Below, in pieces: positions 26,001 to 35,600 of a DNA stretch of 49,013 nucleotides; within the stretch, counting starts at the first letter, position 1; every line of letters starts with the position of its first letter. Source of the stretch: Neobacillus bataviensis (GTDB taxonomy: Bacteria > Bacillota > Bacilli > Bacillales_B > DSM-18226); NCBI RefSeq assembly GCF_019969725.1, contig NZ_JAHXYW010000024.1, positions 1 to 49,013 on the forward strand, written 5' to 3'. A program made the position numbers and the translations under genes. Below the pieces are notes generated by a model. That model worked only from the letters and a program-made list of their open reading frames with translations. It did no database searches and was not told where the DNA came from.

Positions 26001-27077
26001 TTGTCTCAACTAAATAATTCACTGTCTATACCAGCAAATCAGTCTAATCCCAAAAAAACTGTTTCATTTGCTGTTCTATTTATAATCATTGCAGCAGCCG
26101 GGTTATGGTATGTAAAATGGTTTCCTTATTATAATAAGGCCATTCTAGCTGCTACCACCCATTCTATTGGGAGCTCGATACTCGGAGACAAAGCAAATTT
26201 GCAGGGTGTATCTTGGTCCGGTGCCTGGGCTTACGCTGTCATTTATTTTACTGCTGTTTGGAAAGCAGCGATATTAGGAATTTTACTTGGATCGTTACTG
26301 CAGGTGCTGCTGCCAGCTAACTGGCTTTTAAAGGTGCTTGGAAAAACGTCCTTTGGCAGCACTGCGATTGCCGGCCTTGCAGCGATTCCTGGTATGATGT
26401 GCACTTGCTGTGCAGCTCCAATGGCAGTAGGTTTACGAAAAAAAAATGTCTCTGTTGGCGCCAGCCTTGCATTTTGGTTAGGCAATCCGACCATTAATCC
26501 TGCGACCTTAATTTTTATGACGTTTGTTTTATCGTGGAAGTTTACCCTGCTCCGTCTAATCTTTGGCATTATTTTGACTTTTGGTGTAAGTTTTTTAGCC
26601 AATCGTTTTGCCCCGAATGTGAAGTCCGCTGATATTGATAAAATGATTGAAAAAGTAGAGATTGAAGTTTCTGGTTCCTTTATTACCAGATGGATAAAAT
26701 CGATAGGAAGTATGATTTTGTACATCGTCCCAGCTTATGTTCTTTCTATTTTATTAATGGGTGCCATTAAAGTATGGCTGTTTCCTCATATTGGTGAAGA
26801 TGCTGCTAACAGTTTAATCACTGTAATTGGTTTTGCCATCACTGGCATGCTTTTCGTAATCCCAACAGCTGCTGAGATTCCTATTATCCAGACTTTTATG
26901 TCTTTCGGACTTGGCGGAGGACCAGCAGCAGCACTCTTGATTACCTTGCCGTCTATCAGCCTTCCATCACTTATCATTGTTGCACGCTCGTTTCCGAAAC
27001 GAGTTCTATTCTTTACAGCTGGATCTGTAGTAGTTTTAGGAATATTAAGCGGTATTGTTGGTATGTTCATTTTATAA
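26001..27077 (+). CDS. DUF318/ArsP-type permease
   Basis: A 358-residue membrane protein with about eight hydrophobic helices. It carries two halves of the permease family PF03773 type: GMMCTCCAAPMAVGLRKKN followed by ASLAFWLGNPTINPATLIFMTF in the first, and AEIPIIQTFMSFGLGGGPAA in the second. The Cys motif MMCTCCAAP is conserved in relatives, which include exporters of organoarsenicals. Start TTG 26001 after TTGGGAGGTTATACAA. The position downstream of grdA suggests a role linked to the reductase (a selenium, sulfur or amine compound), but the substrate is unknown. It converges on the WYL regulator 12 bases away. Confidence 0.75.
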   Translation: MSQLNNSLSIPANQSNPKKTVSFAVLFIIIAAAGLWYVKWFPYYNKAILAATTHSIGSSILGDKANLQGVSWSGAWAYAVIYFTAVWKAAILGILLGSLLQVLLPANWLLKVLGKTSFGSTAIAGLAAIPGMMCTCCAAPMAVGLRKKNVSVGASLAFWLGNPTINPATLIFMTFVLSWKFTLLRLIFGIILTFGVSFLANRFAPNVKSADIDKMIEKVEIEVSGSFITRWIKSIGSMILYIVPAYVLSILLMGAIKVWLFPHIGEDAANSLITVIGFAITGMLFVIPTAAEIPIIQTFMSFGLGGGPAAALLITLPSISLPSLIIVARSFPKRVLFFTAGSVVVLGILSGIVGMFIL

Positions 27078-27088
27078 TTATTATTAGC

Positions 27089-28051
27089 TTATGGGCAGTA
27101 TAAGCCTAATCTTTCTTGTAAACCTTCTAAGACTTCTTTTGGCATTTCCCTGACCTTAATATCCCCACCTAGAAAAAGAAGCCAATTTGTTATTTCTGTC
27201 AATTCTTCGGGCTTATTAACATTGATAAAAGTCTTTAGAATGGCTGTGGCTTGGTATGGATTCGTATAGGAAATGGAAACTTTTAAAGGATGGTATTTTC
27301 TGAACTGGGCAATCGCTTTTGGACCAAGTTCAAGGATAAGGTTGATTATTTCTTCCTGCTTACTTAGTTTTTCTAAAATTCTTTTCTTACTTAATCTTTT
27401 TTTTGTCGGGTAGGGTTTGACATTAGTGAGATCGTCCACAGAAAAAATCTGCTTCTTTTCTTCCTTTAAGTCAAACCCTTCAATCATCCAAAGGCTTTTC
27501 TCGCGATAAAGGTGCAAGAGATAAATAGGATAAGACTTTATTACATTCTCTTCGTTGATGGTAATCAATAAATAGCTATCCAAAAGGAGGATTTGGATTA
27601 ATTTTTCTAACATGGGATGGGGGAGGTCTGACAGATCAAGCAGGTCGGGATTATGGGGATTGGTACCTTCAAATAGCAAGATTTGATTTAAAAGAACAAG
27701 GTCATCTTGCTGGTTTTTTGAGATAAGTCCTAGTAATTTTTCAGCTAAAGACTGACGACTCTTTAGATAGGGGAGTTGTTGATTTCTTGTGGCCATAAAG
27801 GCAATAAAAAGAGCTTTGACCTCATTATCGGTAAAGCGGACATCGGGCAGGACAGAGTTGTGCATGACAAAGTAGCCCCCATCCCTCCCAACTTCAGCGA
27901 CAAGCGGCATCCCCATGGCTTCAATTTCTCTAATATCTCTAATTGCTGTTGAACGAGAAATGTTAAATTCTTGCATGATTTCAGAAATGGTAAAGTGAGC
28001 GCGGTTGTTGATATACCGCATAATGATATTAATCCGTTCAACTTTTTTCAT
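27089..28051 (-). CDS. YafY-type regulator (HTH + WYL domain)
   Basis: A 320-residue regulator. Residues 1-60 are an HTH_11/DeoR-like helix-turn-helix (FTISEIMQEFNISRSTAIRD, then IREIEAMGMPL). The middle carries the WYL-type ligand domain (SYPIYLLHLYREKSLWMIEGFD, about 170-190) and the end is the WCX extension (KVSISYTNPYQATAILK). Such proteins sense small molecules or nucleic acid. ATG 28051 follows TAGGAGTCCCG. It is divergent from the GyrI-like gene 108 bases away and probably controls it and the next gene. Confidence 0.85.
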   Translation of the reverse strand: MKKVERINIIMRYINNRAHFTISEIMQEFNISRSTAIRDIREIEAMGMPLVAEVGRDGGYFVMHNSVLPDVRFTDNEVKALFIAFMATRNQQLPYLKSRQSLAEKLLGLISKNQQDDLVLLNQILLFEGTNPHNPDLLDLSDLPHPMLEKLIQILLLDSYLLITINEENVIKSYPIYLLHLYREKSLWMIEGFDLKEEKKQIFSVDDLTNVKPYPTKKRLSKKRILEKLSKQEEIINLILELGPKAIAQFRKYHPLKVSISYTNPYQATAILKTFINVNKPEELTEITNWLLFLGGDIKVREMPKEVLEGLQERLGLYCP

Positions 28052-28159
28052 CGGGACTCCTAAACAGTATCATTTTTTGACATGATTTAAGGCTATGATA
28101 AAGCTATCAAGTGAAGAACGCAAGTCATTTGATAAATTTAAAAAAGGAAGGTTTTGAAT

Positions 28160-28639
28160 ATGACAGATTATACATTAGAGGAAAAAGATAGCTTTACCGT
28201 TTTAGGTTTTGGAACGGAGCTTAAGAGCAATTACACAGACTTTGCTGGTTTAAATAAGGAAAAGTCAGACTTTTGGCAGGCCGTCAGCCAAGATGGAAGG
28301 CTTGATGCTTTAAAAGCCATAGCTTCAAATGACTACATTTTTGCCGTGAACGAAGCGGTGAATAACAAGATGATGCATTATGCTGGCGTCATGTCAGAGG
28401 CATCGGTACCAGAAGTAGACAGAGTTATCCAATTTCCTAAGGGGGAATACCTGGTTGTTAAAGGGGAAGGGAAGACGGCTGATGAATTGAATAATAAGCT
28501 TGCTGGCATTGCCTTTGGTCAAGTCTTGCCAGAAGCAAAGAATTTTGCCTATGTTGGTGCGCCAAATGCAACGGTTGAGATGGGGCAGCGAAACGGCTTA
28601 GTTTTTGGTGAAATGTGGATTCCTGTTGTTAGGAAATAA
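28160..28639 (+). CDS. GyrI-like effector-binding domain protein
   Basis: A 159-residue protein of the AraC-effector/GyrI-like type (SOUL-like fold). The N-terminal strand is FTVLGFGTELKSNYTDFAGL, an ASVPEVDRVIQFPKGEYLVV strand follows, and it ends FGEMWIPV. These single-domain proteins bind small hydrophobic molecules and are often paired with a WYL regulator, as here. ATG 28160 is chosen because AAAAAGGAAGG lies 8 bases upstream; an in-frame TTG at 28154 is too close to it. The ligand is unknown. Confidence 0.75.
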   Translation: MTDYTLEEKDSFTVLGFGTELKSNYTDFAGLNKEKSDFWQAVSQDGRLDALKAIASNDYIFAVNEAVNNKMMHYAGVMSEASVPEVDRVIQFPKGEYLVVKGEGKTADELNNKLAGIAFGQVLPEAKNFAYVGAPNATVEMGQRNGLVFGEMWIPVVRK

Positions 28640-28661
28640 AGATATAAAAGGAGGGATGGAA

Positions 28662-29123
28662 ATGTCCAATAGCGTTGATTTTAAAAATGTGTCTCCGGTT
28701 GGTTTAGAGTCTTCACCTGTAGTAGAAGCGCTTGCTGGTTTACGTGCTCATGAAGCCCGTTACTTTATGAACAAATACAAGCATGAATTTACAGTTGTAC
28801 CAGCAAGCGAGTCCTGCGAGACCCTTGATTATGTGAACCGAATCCTGAAAGAACGTGATATTGAGTTTGCGGCCAGACCTTTAGAAACGTCTCGTTTTCA
28901 AGTGGAAAATATCAAAATGGCCTACGTCTTTTATGAGGATGGTCTTTCAGTTAACGTTATGTATACGGTTGATGACCCTAAGAAGCGGGCCGTAGGTTTT
29001 AAGCTTTCTGAGGGGATGGAGGTACCAAAGGAGTTAGAAGAGAAGTTTAAGTTTGCCAGGCAAAAGTCTAAACTGGCTGGAACAATTCGGGGCTCGTTTT
29101 TTGTCATTAAAGGAGAATATTAA
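28662..29123 (+). CDS. Hypothetical cytosolic protein downstream of GyrI-like gene
   Basis: A 153-residue soluble protein without signal peptide or membrane helix. I do not recognise the family. Visible features are a charged helix (GLRAHEARYFMNKYKHEF), an alternating strand pattern around 80-110 and a basic C-terminus (KFARQKSKLAGTIRGSFFV). ATG 28662 is used because AAAAGGAGGG precedes it by about 6 bases; the ATG at 28656 abuts the ribosome site. It starts 22 bases after the GyrI-like stop, so the two are co-transcribed, followed by a strong terminator. Confidence 0.65.
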   Translation: MSNSVDFKNVSPVGLESSPVVEALAGLRAHEARYFMNKYKHEFTVVPASESCETLDYVNRILKERDIEFAARPLETSRFQVENIKMAYVFYEDGLSVNVMYTVDDPKKRAVGFKLSEGMEVPKELEEKFKFARQKSKLAGTIRGSFFVIKGEY

Positions 29124-29145
29124 AGTAAGCAAAAGCGCAAACGAT

Positions 29146-29192
29146 AAAACCCTTACAAATACTGATATATCAATATTTGTAAGGGTTTTTTT
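29146..29192 (+). terminator. Strong terminator before the Wadjet operon
   Basis: AAACCCTTACAAATA pairs with TATTTGTAAGGGTTT around an AT-rich loop, then a T run. It closes the GyrI-like transcript. Confidence 0.9.
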
Positions 29193-29246
29193 GTTATGCC
29201 GGCATTATTAGGATAATTTCATTAACCAACCATAACCCAACTAGTT

Positions 29247-29252
29247 TATAAT
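29247..29252 (+). promoter_or_regulatory. Candidate -10 box of the Wadjet operon
   Basis: A perfect TATAAT lies 38 bases before jetD; no good -35 box is seen at 16-18 bases upstream, which suggests weak or activated transcription. Confidence 0.4.
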
Positions 29253-29290
29253 ATAAGGATGTCTAAATTGGATTGTAGTAGTCGATTCCT

Positions 29291-30388
29291 ATGACGTTAA
29301 GAAGATTTAAGAAGGTGAATTCCATCGATATCATTGAAACACGGGTGAGAGGTTTTATTGGAGATATTCAACACCCTAAACAAAAAAAGAAAATAAATAT
29401 TAACGATTTAGAACTTCAGCTGCGCAAGCTTTTGGATGATTATTATGAAATGGACGGTTATACATTGTTTTATCATGCAATTGAAATTTTGCAGGCTGAG
29501 GGACAACTGATCCCTATTCAAAATAATCAATACAATGGAAAAACCCCAGCCCTTGCCTTATATTACTGGGTTAATATAAAAGTTCAGGAAAACAAATGGG
29601 ATCGTCTTGAGATGATGAAATTAGGTGACCAGTTTGATTTTTCCTTTTATGAACGGCATCCCGAATGGCAAACGAAAGAGGAATGGGTACGAATCCAGAA
29701 TGTATATACATTTCTCCAATCCAGTGAGGAACGGGAAATCGTGTCAGTCGAAGAAAGAAGCCTAGAGCTCTTTGGTCATGAAAAATTCTTACTCGACGGT
29801 GATAGCTTTCCTGATGGAAAAGGCTTCTTAGCTAGAATTGGAGTATCAGAAGAAAAGCTTAAAATGGTAAACTACGGGGAGCCTTTTGTATTTTGGATGA
29901 AGCAAGGGAAAGAAATAAAAGATATTCAGCGGGTATTGATCGTCGAGAATCTATCTTTCTTTCATACTTCCATTAAGTTATTGGAAGCGGGTCAACTCGA
30001 TTATGAACCTGAACTGATTATTTATGGTGAAGGGACGAAAATTGAAGGGAGCTTTTCCTTTTTCTTTCGCATGTTTCCGCCAAAATCCTATCTTTTCTAT
30101 TACGCAGGAGATCTTGATGCCGCGGGATACGGGATTATCATTCGGCTTATTGAAAAATACCCGGACTGCTGTATACAGCCAGCCTTAAAAATTTATCGCA
30201 AAATGCTTGAATGTCGGGAACAAAGGAATGACCAAAAACAAGGGCAAACACAAAACATCCAATACCGTGATTTATTTTTTCAATGGTTTATGGAAGAGGA
30301 GCAAGAGCTATTACGGCAATTATGGCAGGAAAATAAGCGGATCCCACAAGAAGTTTTAACAATTGAAACATGGAGGAAATGGATGTGA
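29291..30388 (+). CDS. jetD: Wadjet nuclease subunit JetD (Toprim)
   Basis: A 365-residue protein with an N-terminal arm and a C-terminal Toprim fold. The Toprim glutamate is in VLIVENLSFFHTSI and the acidic pair in FYYAGDLDAAGYG (about residues 275-287), the metal-binding layout of topoisomerase VI-like JetD. In Wadjet, JetD cuts circular plasmid DNA after loop extrusion by the JetABC SMC complex. The start ATG 29291 has only a weak ribosome site. Its stop overlaps the jetA GTG (GTGA). Gene order D-A-B-C differs from the usual A-B-C-D. Confidence 0.85.
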   Translation: MTLRRFKKVNSIDIIETRVRGFIGDIQHPKQKKKININDLELQLRKLLDDYYEMDGYTLFYHAIEILQAEGQLIPIQNNQYNGKTPALALYYWVNIKVQENKWDRLEMMKLGDQFDFSFYERHPEWQTKEEWVRIQNVYTFLQSSEEREIVSVEERSLELFGHEKFLLDGDSFPDGKGFLARIGVSEEKLKMVNYGEPFVFWMKQGKEIKDIQRVLIVENLSFFHTSIKLLEAGQLDYEPELIIYGEGTKIEGSFSFFFRMFPPKSYLFYYAGDLDAAGYGIIIRLIEKYPDCCIQPALKIYRKMLECREQRNDQKQGQTQNIQYRDLFFQWFMEEEQELLRQLWQENKRIPQEVLTIETWRKWM

Positions 30389-31893
30389 ACGAGTCATGGG
30401 AAGGATTTGGCAAGCGTTTGCAACGATTAAATCCTCTGTTTGAGCTGGGGAGGGGGATGGAAGTGGGTGAGCTGAAACCTCATATCCAAACCATTCTCAT
30501 GCAAGTGCTCCTCACAATCTTTTATAGAGAATTAAATGATGATGATCATAGACGTAAATCAGATATCAAATATATCGTTGAAGACTCGATTAAGCAAATG
30601 AAGCTTTTAGCAGACGATAAGCAAGTTGAGCGGATTACAAGCGGGCTTTTATATCAGGGAAAAGAAGAGTATAGTAAACCGTTTGAAGCCTTATATTACG
30701 ATGAAATAAGACAATCCTGGGAGACGCAAACATTTCGGTATGTCACAATGGATGAATTATATACGAATCTGGAGATGGGCGGATCCATTGTTTATAAACT
30801 CACAGATGTCGCTCAGGAAATGATTTTTATGAGCAGGGAAATGGCGGAGGAATTCTCAATCACGATTGAACAACTTTATAGTATGCAGCTGATTAAAAAC
30901 GGTAATTTTAGAAAAGCTACCAGAAACCTCGATCACCTCATTTCACGCGTAAACCGCTTAATGGCAAATGAATTCACTTTTCAAAAGGAAATGATCAACA
31001 ATCCCAAAATCTTATTGATGGAAGAGGAATGGCAAAGGGCCGACAATCGTGTTGAGATTGAAAAGCAATTTGAAGAGGAAAAAAATCACTTCCGTACGAT
31101 TACTAGTATGATAGAAAAGACAAAACGAAGAAACGAAGAAGATGATTATATTCAGAAAGAATTGATTCTCCTTCAAGAAAAAATTGGCCATACAAGGCAA
31201 TTGCATGACCGCTTTGCAAAACTAGTCATTCAAAATATTTCATATGAGATGAAATTAAAAGCGGAAAACCCTTCTTTGTTTTGGGAAAACAGCCTGGTTT
31301 CTTTTCGAGAGCATTTTTATGAAAATTGGTTCATGAAGGAAGGCGTTCATCATTTCGAGACGATAGAAACAGTACTTTCTCCTTTATTTTCACCAAAGAA
31401 TGAATTTATTTTGCCATTGGATTGGATTTGGGGTGAACAAGAATTCGATGAAAAACAACTAACGGATGCTGTAATGGAAGAGGAGGCAGAAGAAAGCATT
31501 ACTCGTCTGAGAGTAACGAACTGGGATTCTGTCATTAAAGCATGGAGTTATGTTTTTCAATTTTTACAAACAAACGGAGAGTTTTCGTTAGCTGATCTAG
31601 CAGAGTTGCCATTAGAAGTGCAGGATTTATGGTTTGAAGAATCTGAAACGATCGATTTGTGGATGATGTTCGATAAAAAGCCACTGAAGGTTCAAGTGTT
31701 GCATCGAAAGGAAGAAACCCTAAGCGATGAGAGGGAAATTCTTCTATATAAACTAATGAAGGAATATCCGCAATTTCAAGTATTTGAAGGCTTGAAGATC
31801 TATACTGTGTTTGATCATCGGGCGGAGCCATTTCTATGGTATCAAACGAAAATGACCCCTTTTAAAATATGTGTTCAGGAGGAAAAACGATGA
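30385..31893 (+). CDS. jetA: Wadjet kleisin-like subunit JetA
   Basis: A 502-residue protein of the Wadjet JetA family (DUF5716-like as I recall), functionally equivalent to MukF/kleisin. It is mostly helical: an N-terminal winged-helix part (LKPHIQTILMQVLLTIFYREL), long charged helices (LEEEKNHFRTITSMIEKTKRR-type region at about 230-300) and a C-terminal winged helix. GTG 30385 is preferred because GGAGGAAATGGAT precedes it and it overlaps the jetD stop; ATG at 30370 or 30379 would contain or abut that site. Overlaps jetB by four bases (ATGA). It bridges the JetC heads with JetB. Confidence 0.82.
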   Translation: MNESWEGFGKRLQRLNPLFELGRGMEVGELKPHIQTILMQVLLTIFYRELNDDDHRRKSDIKYIVEDSIKQMKLLADDKQVERITSGLLYQGKEEYSKPFEALYYDEIRQSWETQTFRYVTMDELYTNLEMGGSIVYKLTDVAQEMIFMSREMAEEFSITIEQLYSMQLIKNGNFRKATRNLDHLISRVNRLMANEFTFQKEMINNPKILLMEEEWQRADNRVEIEKQFEEEKNHFRTITSMIEKTKRRNEEDDYIQKELILLQEKIGHTRQLHDRFAKLVIQNISYEMKLKAENPSLFWENSLVSFREHFYENWFMKEGVHHFETIETVLSPLFSPKNEFILPLDWIWGEQEFDEKQLTDAVMEEEAEESITRLRVTNWDSVIKAWSYVFQFLQTNGEFSLADLAELPLEVQDLWFEESETIDLWMMFDKKPLKVQVLHRKEETLSDEREILLYKLMKEYPQFQVFEGLKIYTVFDHRAEPFLWYQTKMTPFKICVQEEKR

Positions 31894-32636
31894 ATGCAGA
31901 AAGTATCAAAAGAGCATCAGCTGTCTATTTTACACTATTAAAAGATAAAGTCATCGACGAAAACAGTGAACACTTCCAGACCTATTTTGATCCGGAAGTG
32001 AGACAGACGGTTCTTTTATTAGCAGACGAATCAGGTACATATATTATTGAATCGCCTAAACGCATCCACTTAGTTGTCCAGCCAACCGGCTCGGTCTTTG
32101 CTACGAATTTTACCCATTTGAAAGAAAAGCATCGGCAAGTGGAAACGAAAAAACACTTCCATCTTATGAGTGTTGTCATTATGTCTTTTTTAGCAGCCAT
32201 AGACCGTAACCAGGCAGCAAAAATCCGTACCAAGCGCGAAGGGATTAGCTATTACGCATTAGAACGGCAAGTCAACGACTTAATGGTGAAATGGGAGAGC
32301 ATTCTTAAAGCTAAACCGGACTTCGGAGAAGAGGAACGAATTGATATGAAGGAAGTTGTGACCACATGGAAATACATGGAGGTTGACACGGAAGATTATG
32401 GGATTAAAAAAGGCAATAGACGAACCCGAATCGGTTTAATTGCCAGTGCTATGCGCTTACTAGAGACAGAGGGGTTGATCGTCATTCTTGATCGGGACGA
32501 TATAGCTAAGGTGATACCAAAACAAGAGCTTTTTGAGCGAATTGAATACCTGTATCACGATTATGATCGGTATGAACTTTTAAAAAAATTGATGACGACG
32601 GAGGAAGATATGCATGCCGAAAATCCATCGAATTAG
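31890..32636 (+). CDS. jetB: Wadjet KITE-like subunit JetB
   Basis: A 248-residue protein in the position and size of JetB (MukE/KITE-like, DUF6063-type as I recall). Two winged-helix regions can be inferred. It contains HFHLMSVVIMSFLAAIDRN, and RIGLIASAMRLLETEGLIVIL followed by an acidic C-terminus. ATG 31890 follows CAGGAGGAAAAACG and overlaps the jetA TGA. The 3' end overlaps jetC by 23 bases, so expression is tightly coupled. Confidence 0.8.
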   Translation: MNAESIKRASAVYFTLLKDKVIDENSEHFQTYFDPEVRQTVLLLADESGTYIIESPKRIHLVVQPTGSVFATNFTHLKEKHRQVETKKHFHLMSVVIMSFLAAIDRNQAAKIRTKREGISYYALERQVNDLMVKWESILKAKPDFGEEERIDMKEVVTTWKYMEVDTEDYGIKKGNRRTRIGLIASAMRLLETEGLIVILDRDDIAKVIPKQELFERIEYLYHDYDRYELLKKLMTTEEDMHAENPSN

Positions 32637-35600
32637 AATTGTCGGCCTGAAGTATGATGGCATGCAAAAGCAATACAAAGATACCACTTTTAATTTCCAT
32701 AATGATGTGACATCAACAAATGGCCTCATTGCGATGATGAATGGGGGTGGAAAAGGTGTGTTCCTTCAAACCATCTTCCAAATACTCAAACCTGGAACTT
32801 CATGGGGAAAACAGAACAATCGTTATTATCAGCAGTTTTTCTTTAACAATAAAGAGCAATTTATTCCCTATACCTTTCATGTTCTTATTCAGTGGGAATT
32901 GGACGGCGCAGACCGGCGGCATCTAGTGACGGGAGGAATGTTCTCAGCTGAGCAGCGGGTTTCATTGAGTGAAGAAAGTGGAAATGAAAGTAAAACATTG
33001 GAACAGGAAGCAAAAATCCTCCCTAATATTACATTTTATACAAGAGAATTTGAACGAAAAGAAGAGGCTGCGCTTGAGCATATTCCACTCTATGAAAATG
33101 ATGAGGTTGCTGAAACCGAAAGCTTAAAGGACTATTTAAAATGGAATGGATATGACGTTTACCGAGATACAAAGAAGCACTATCGCATCCTTGATACATA
33201 TGGAATTAACCGTAAAGACTGGGATATTATGAAGGACATTAATAAGGATGAAGGCGGAGTTGGCAAATACTTCGAGGGGGCTGAAGATGATCATTCCCTT
33301 TTCCAAAAACGAATCATCCCTACTGTTAGTCAAGTCTTACATCGGACCGAACATCAAAAGAACGATCTTGTTGAGATTTTTAAAAGTCAGGCAAGTATTG
33401 CTAAGGATCTGCCAGTTCTCTTAAAAAGAGAGCAAGCCCATAAAGAGTTTTTAGAAGACATTGTCCCATTTGAAGAGCACTTAGCTAAAGGAGTAGAACA
33501 TAAAGAAATTGTTCAAGCCAGTATACAGGCAGGCAGGCAGCTGCTTGGTGCCTTAGAGCATTTGAAGCAAGCGGAAGAGGAAACCCTGCTCACCTTAGAG
33601 AAAGACATGGAGAAATTAACTGTAAGGCAAGCGGATTTACGCTACGAAAATGATAATTTAGAGTTTGCCAAAGCTCACAGAGAGGTCATGAATTGGGATA
33701 AGAAATTAGTGGAAGAAAGGGAGAAACATACTTCCTTCCAAGCGATTGTGAAAGAGAAACAAGAACGAAAAGAGCAATTGGTCTTTCAGTTATTAGTAAA
33801 AGAGTGGAGTGAAAATGAACAAACGATTCGCTCTCTTTCTCAGCAGATAGCGACAATGGAACAAAATAGCGGCTTAGAGCAAGTAAATCAAAGAATGGAT
33901 GAAATCAAGCAAATTGCTAAAAAGCAATGGGAGCAATCCTATCTATCGATTCAAGAAGCGGTTAAGCAGTATTTGGGTTTTCAAAAGTTCTTAAAGAAAA
34001 AAGGAACGGAGCTAGCTCAACAGGATAAACAAAAGACAAAAGAGATTGCTCAGCTAAGTACTGAAATTGATTTTCTGTATACACAAATGCATACTTTTGA
34101 GTCTAAGGAAGCGGCACTCATCCAAGAATTTGGCGACCGCTTAACCTATGACTTAAGGGGATTGATCGACAGTCTTTATAAACAAATCGAAGACAAAAAG
34201 GCTAGATTAGTAGAGTTGCAAGCAAAAGATAAAGAATCTAGTGAGAAGCAAAATCAGCTTGCCACTTCACATGGTACGCTCGTCCAATCCATTCAGTTTT
34301 CAGAAGAAAAATGGGAAGATATAAACCAAGCAAATGAAAAGCAAAAGCAAAAAGAGGCAAAACTATTAGAAAAGCTTCTTGGTTTAATAGATGATGTCAC
34401 AGCGCCGTTTACTCACTCGCTCTTATCGAAATATGCAATGCAAATTGAAGAAATACTAGGTAATAACCGAGAACAAGCGGAACAGATGAAAAAAGAATTA
34501 TGGGTAACACAACTTGACCATTCCTTAAACGATGAGCCCTTCTGGATCGCAAATAAAGACGTGAAAGAATTAAAGGAATGGATAGATGAGAAGACTGGAA
34601 TTGATGTGTTTTATGGAACCCAATTTCTCCAATCATTACGTCCAGAAGAAATGGCGCATACCCTTCATACGTATCCGCTCCTTCCATACGGGTTGGTCGT
34701 AAGCGGGCAGCAATGGCAAAAAATTAATCAGCAGGTTCTTACAGGAAGAATGTTTAAAAGTCCAGTTCCGATTTTCTTGCGTGAGGAAATGAACAGCGAA
34801 CATCACCAGCCATCGTTTGTGATTATTAATGGAACCGAGAAAGAGCTATTAAGCGATAAAAATCAATTCACTAGCTGGAAAATAAAGATTGCGAAACAAA
34901 TAGAAGAAAAGAAAGAGGCTCTTGATGAAATTGAAAAAACAGAAGCCTCCTTGCGTCGTATTTTAAAAGAAATCGATCGTTTCTTATCCAGTGAGCTTTC
35001 CATTGATATCGAAAAAGCTCTTTATCAGGAACAAAACTCTCTTCTGTCTCTGAAAACGAAATTACAGGAAATCAAAGCGCAAGAAGAGAAAGAAAAGGAA
35101 TTACAGCTGGAGTTAAAAGATGAGCTGGAAAAGACAAAAGGCAGGATAGAAAAGTTTACAAGAAATGTAGAAACGTTGGAGGCGTTTGATCAAGACAAAA
35201 CTCTTTATCAAGAAAATAAACGGGTAAAACTAGAAAAAGAGAAACAACAGGAAGCCTTGACCATTCAGCAGCAAGAAATCGGAAAAGAACACCAAAAGAC
35301 AGTTGAACAGCAAAACCAGTGGAATCAAACGTATTTAGAATGGAAGCTTACAACTGAACAAAATATAAAGGAGATTAAGTTCTTTATTGAAGAAGCGGTT
35401 TATCCTGCGGATGAAAAAGCAGACCAATGCGAAGATGTCCCTCGGTTATCACCACATTTTTTACAAGAGATAAATGGAAGTATCGAAGAACTAAAACAGC
35501 TCCAAAAATCAAAAGAAGAACAGGCTAGAGAATTACTTGTTCTTCAAGCAAAAAAAGAAACCGAACAAAAGCAGCAAAAGAAATTAGAGAAAAAACTCAA

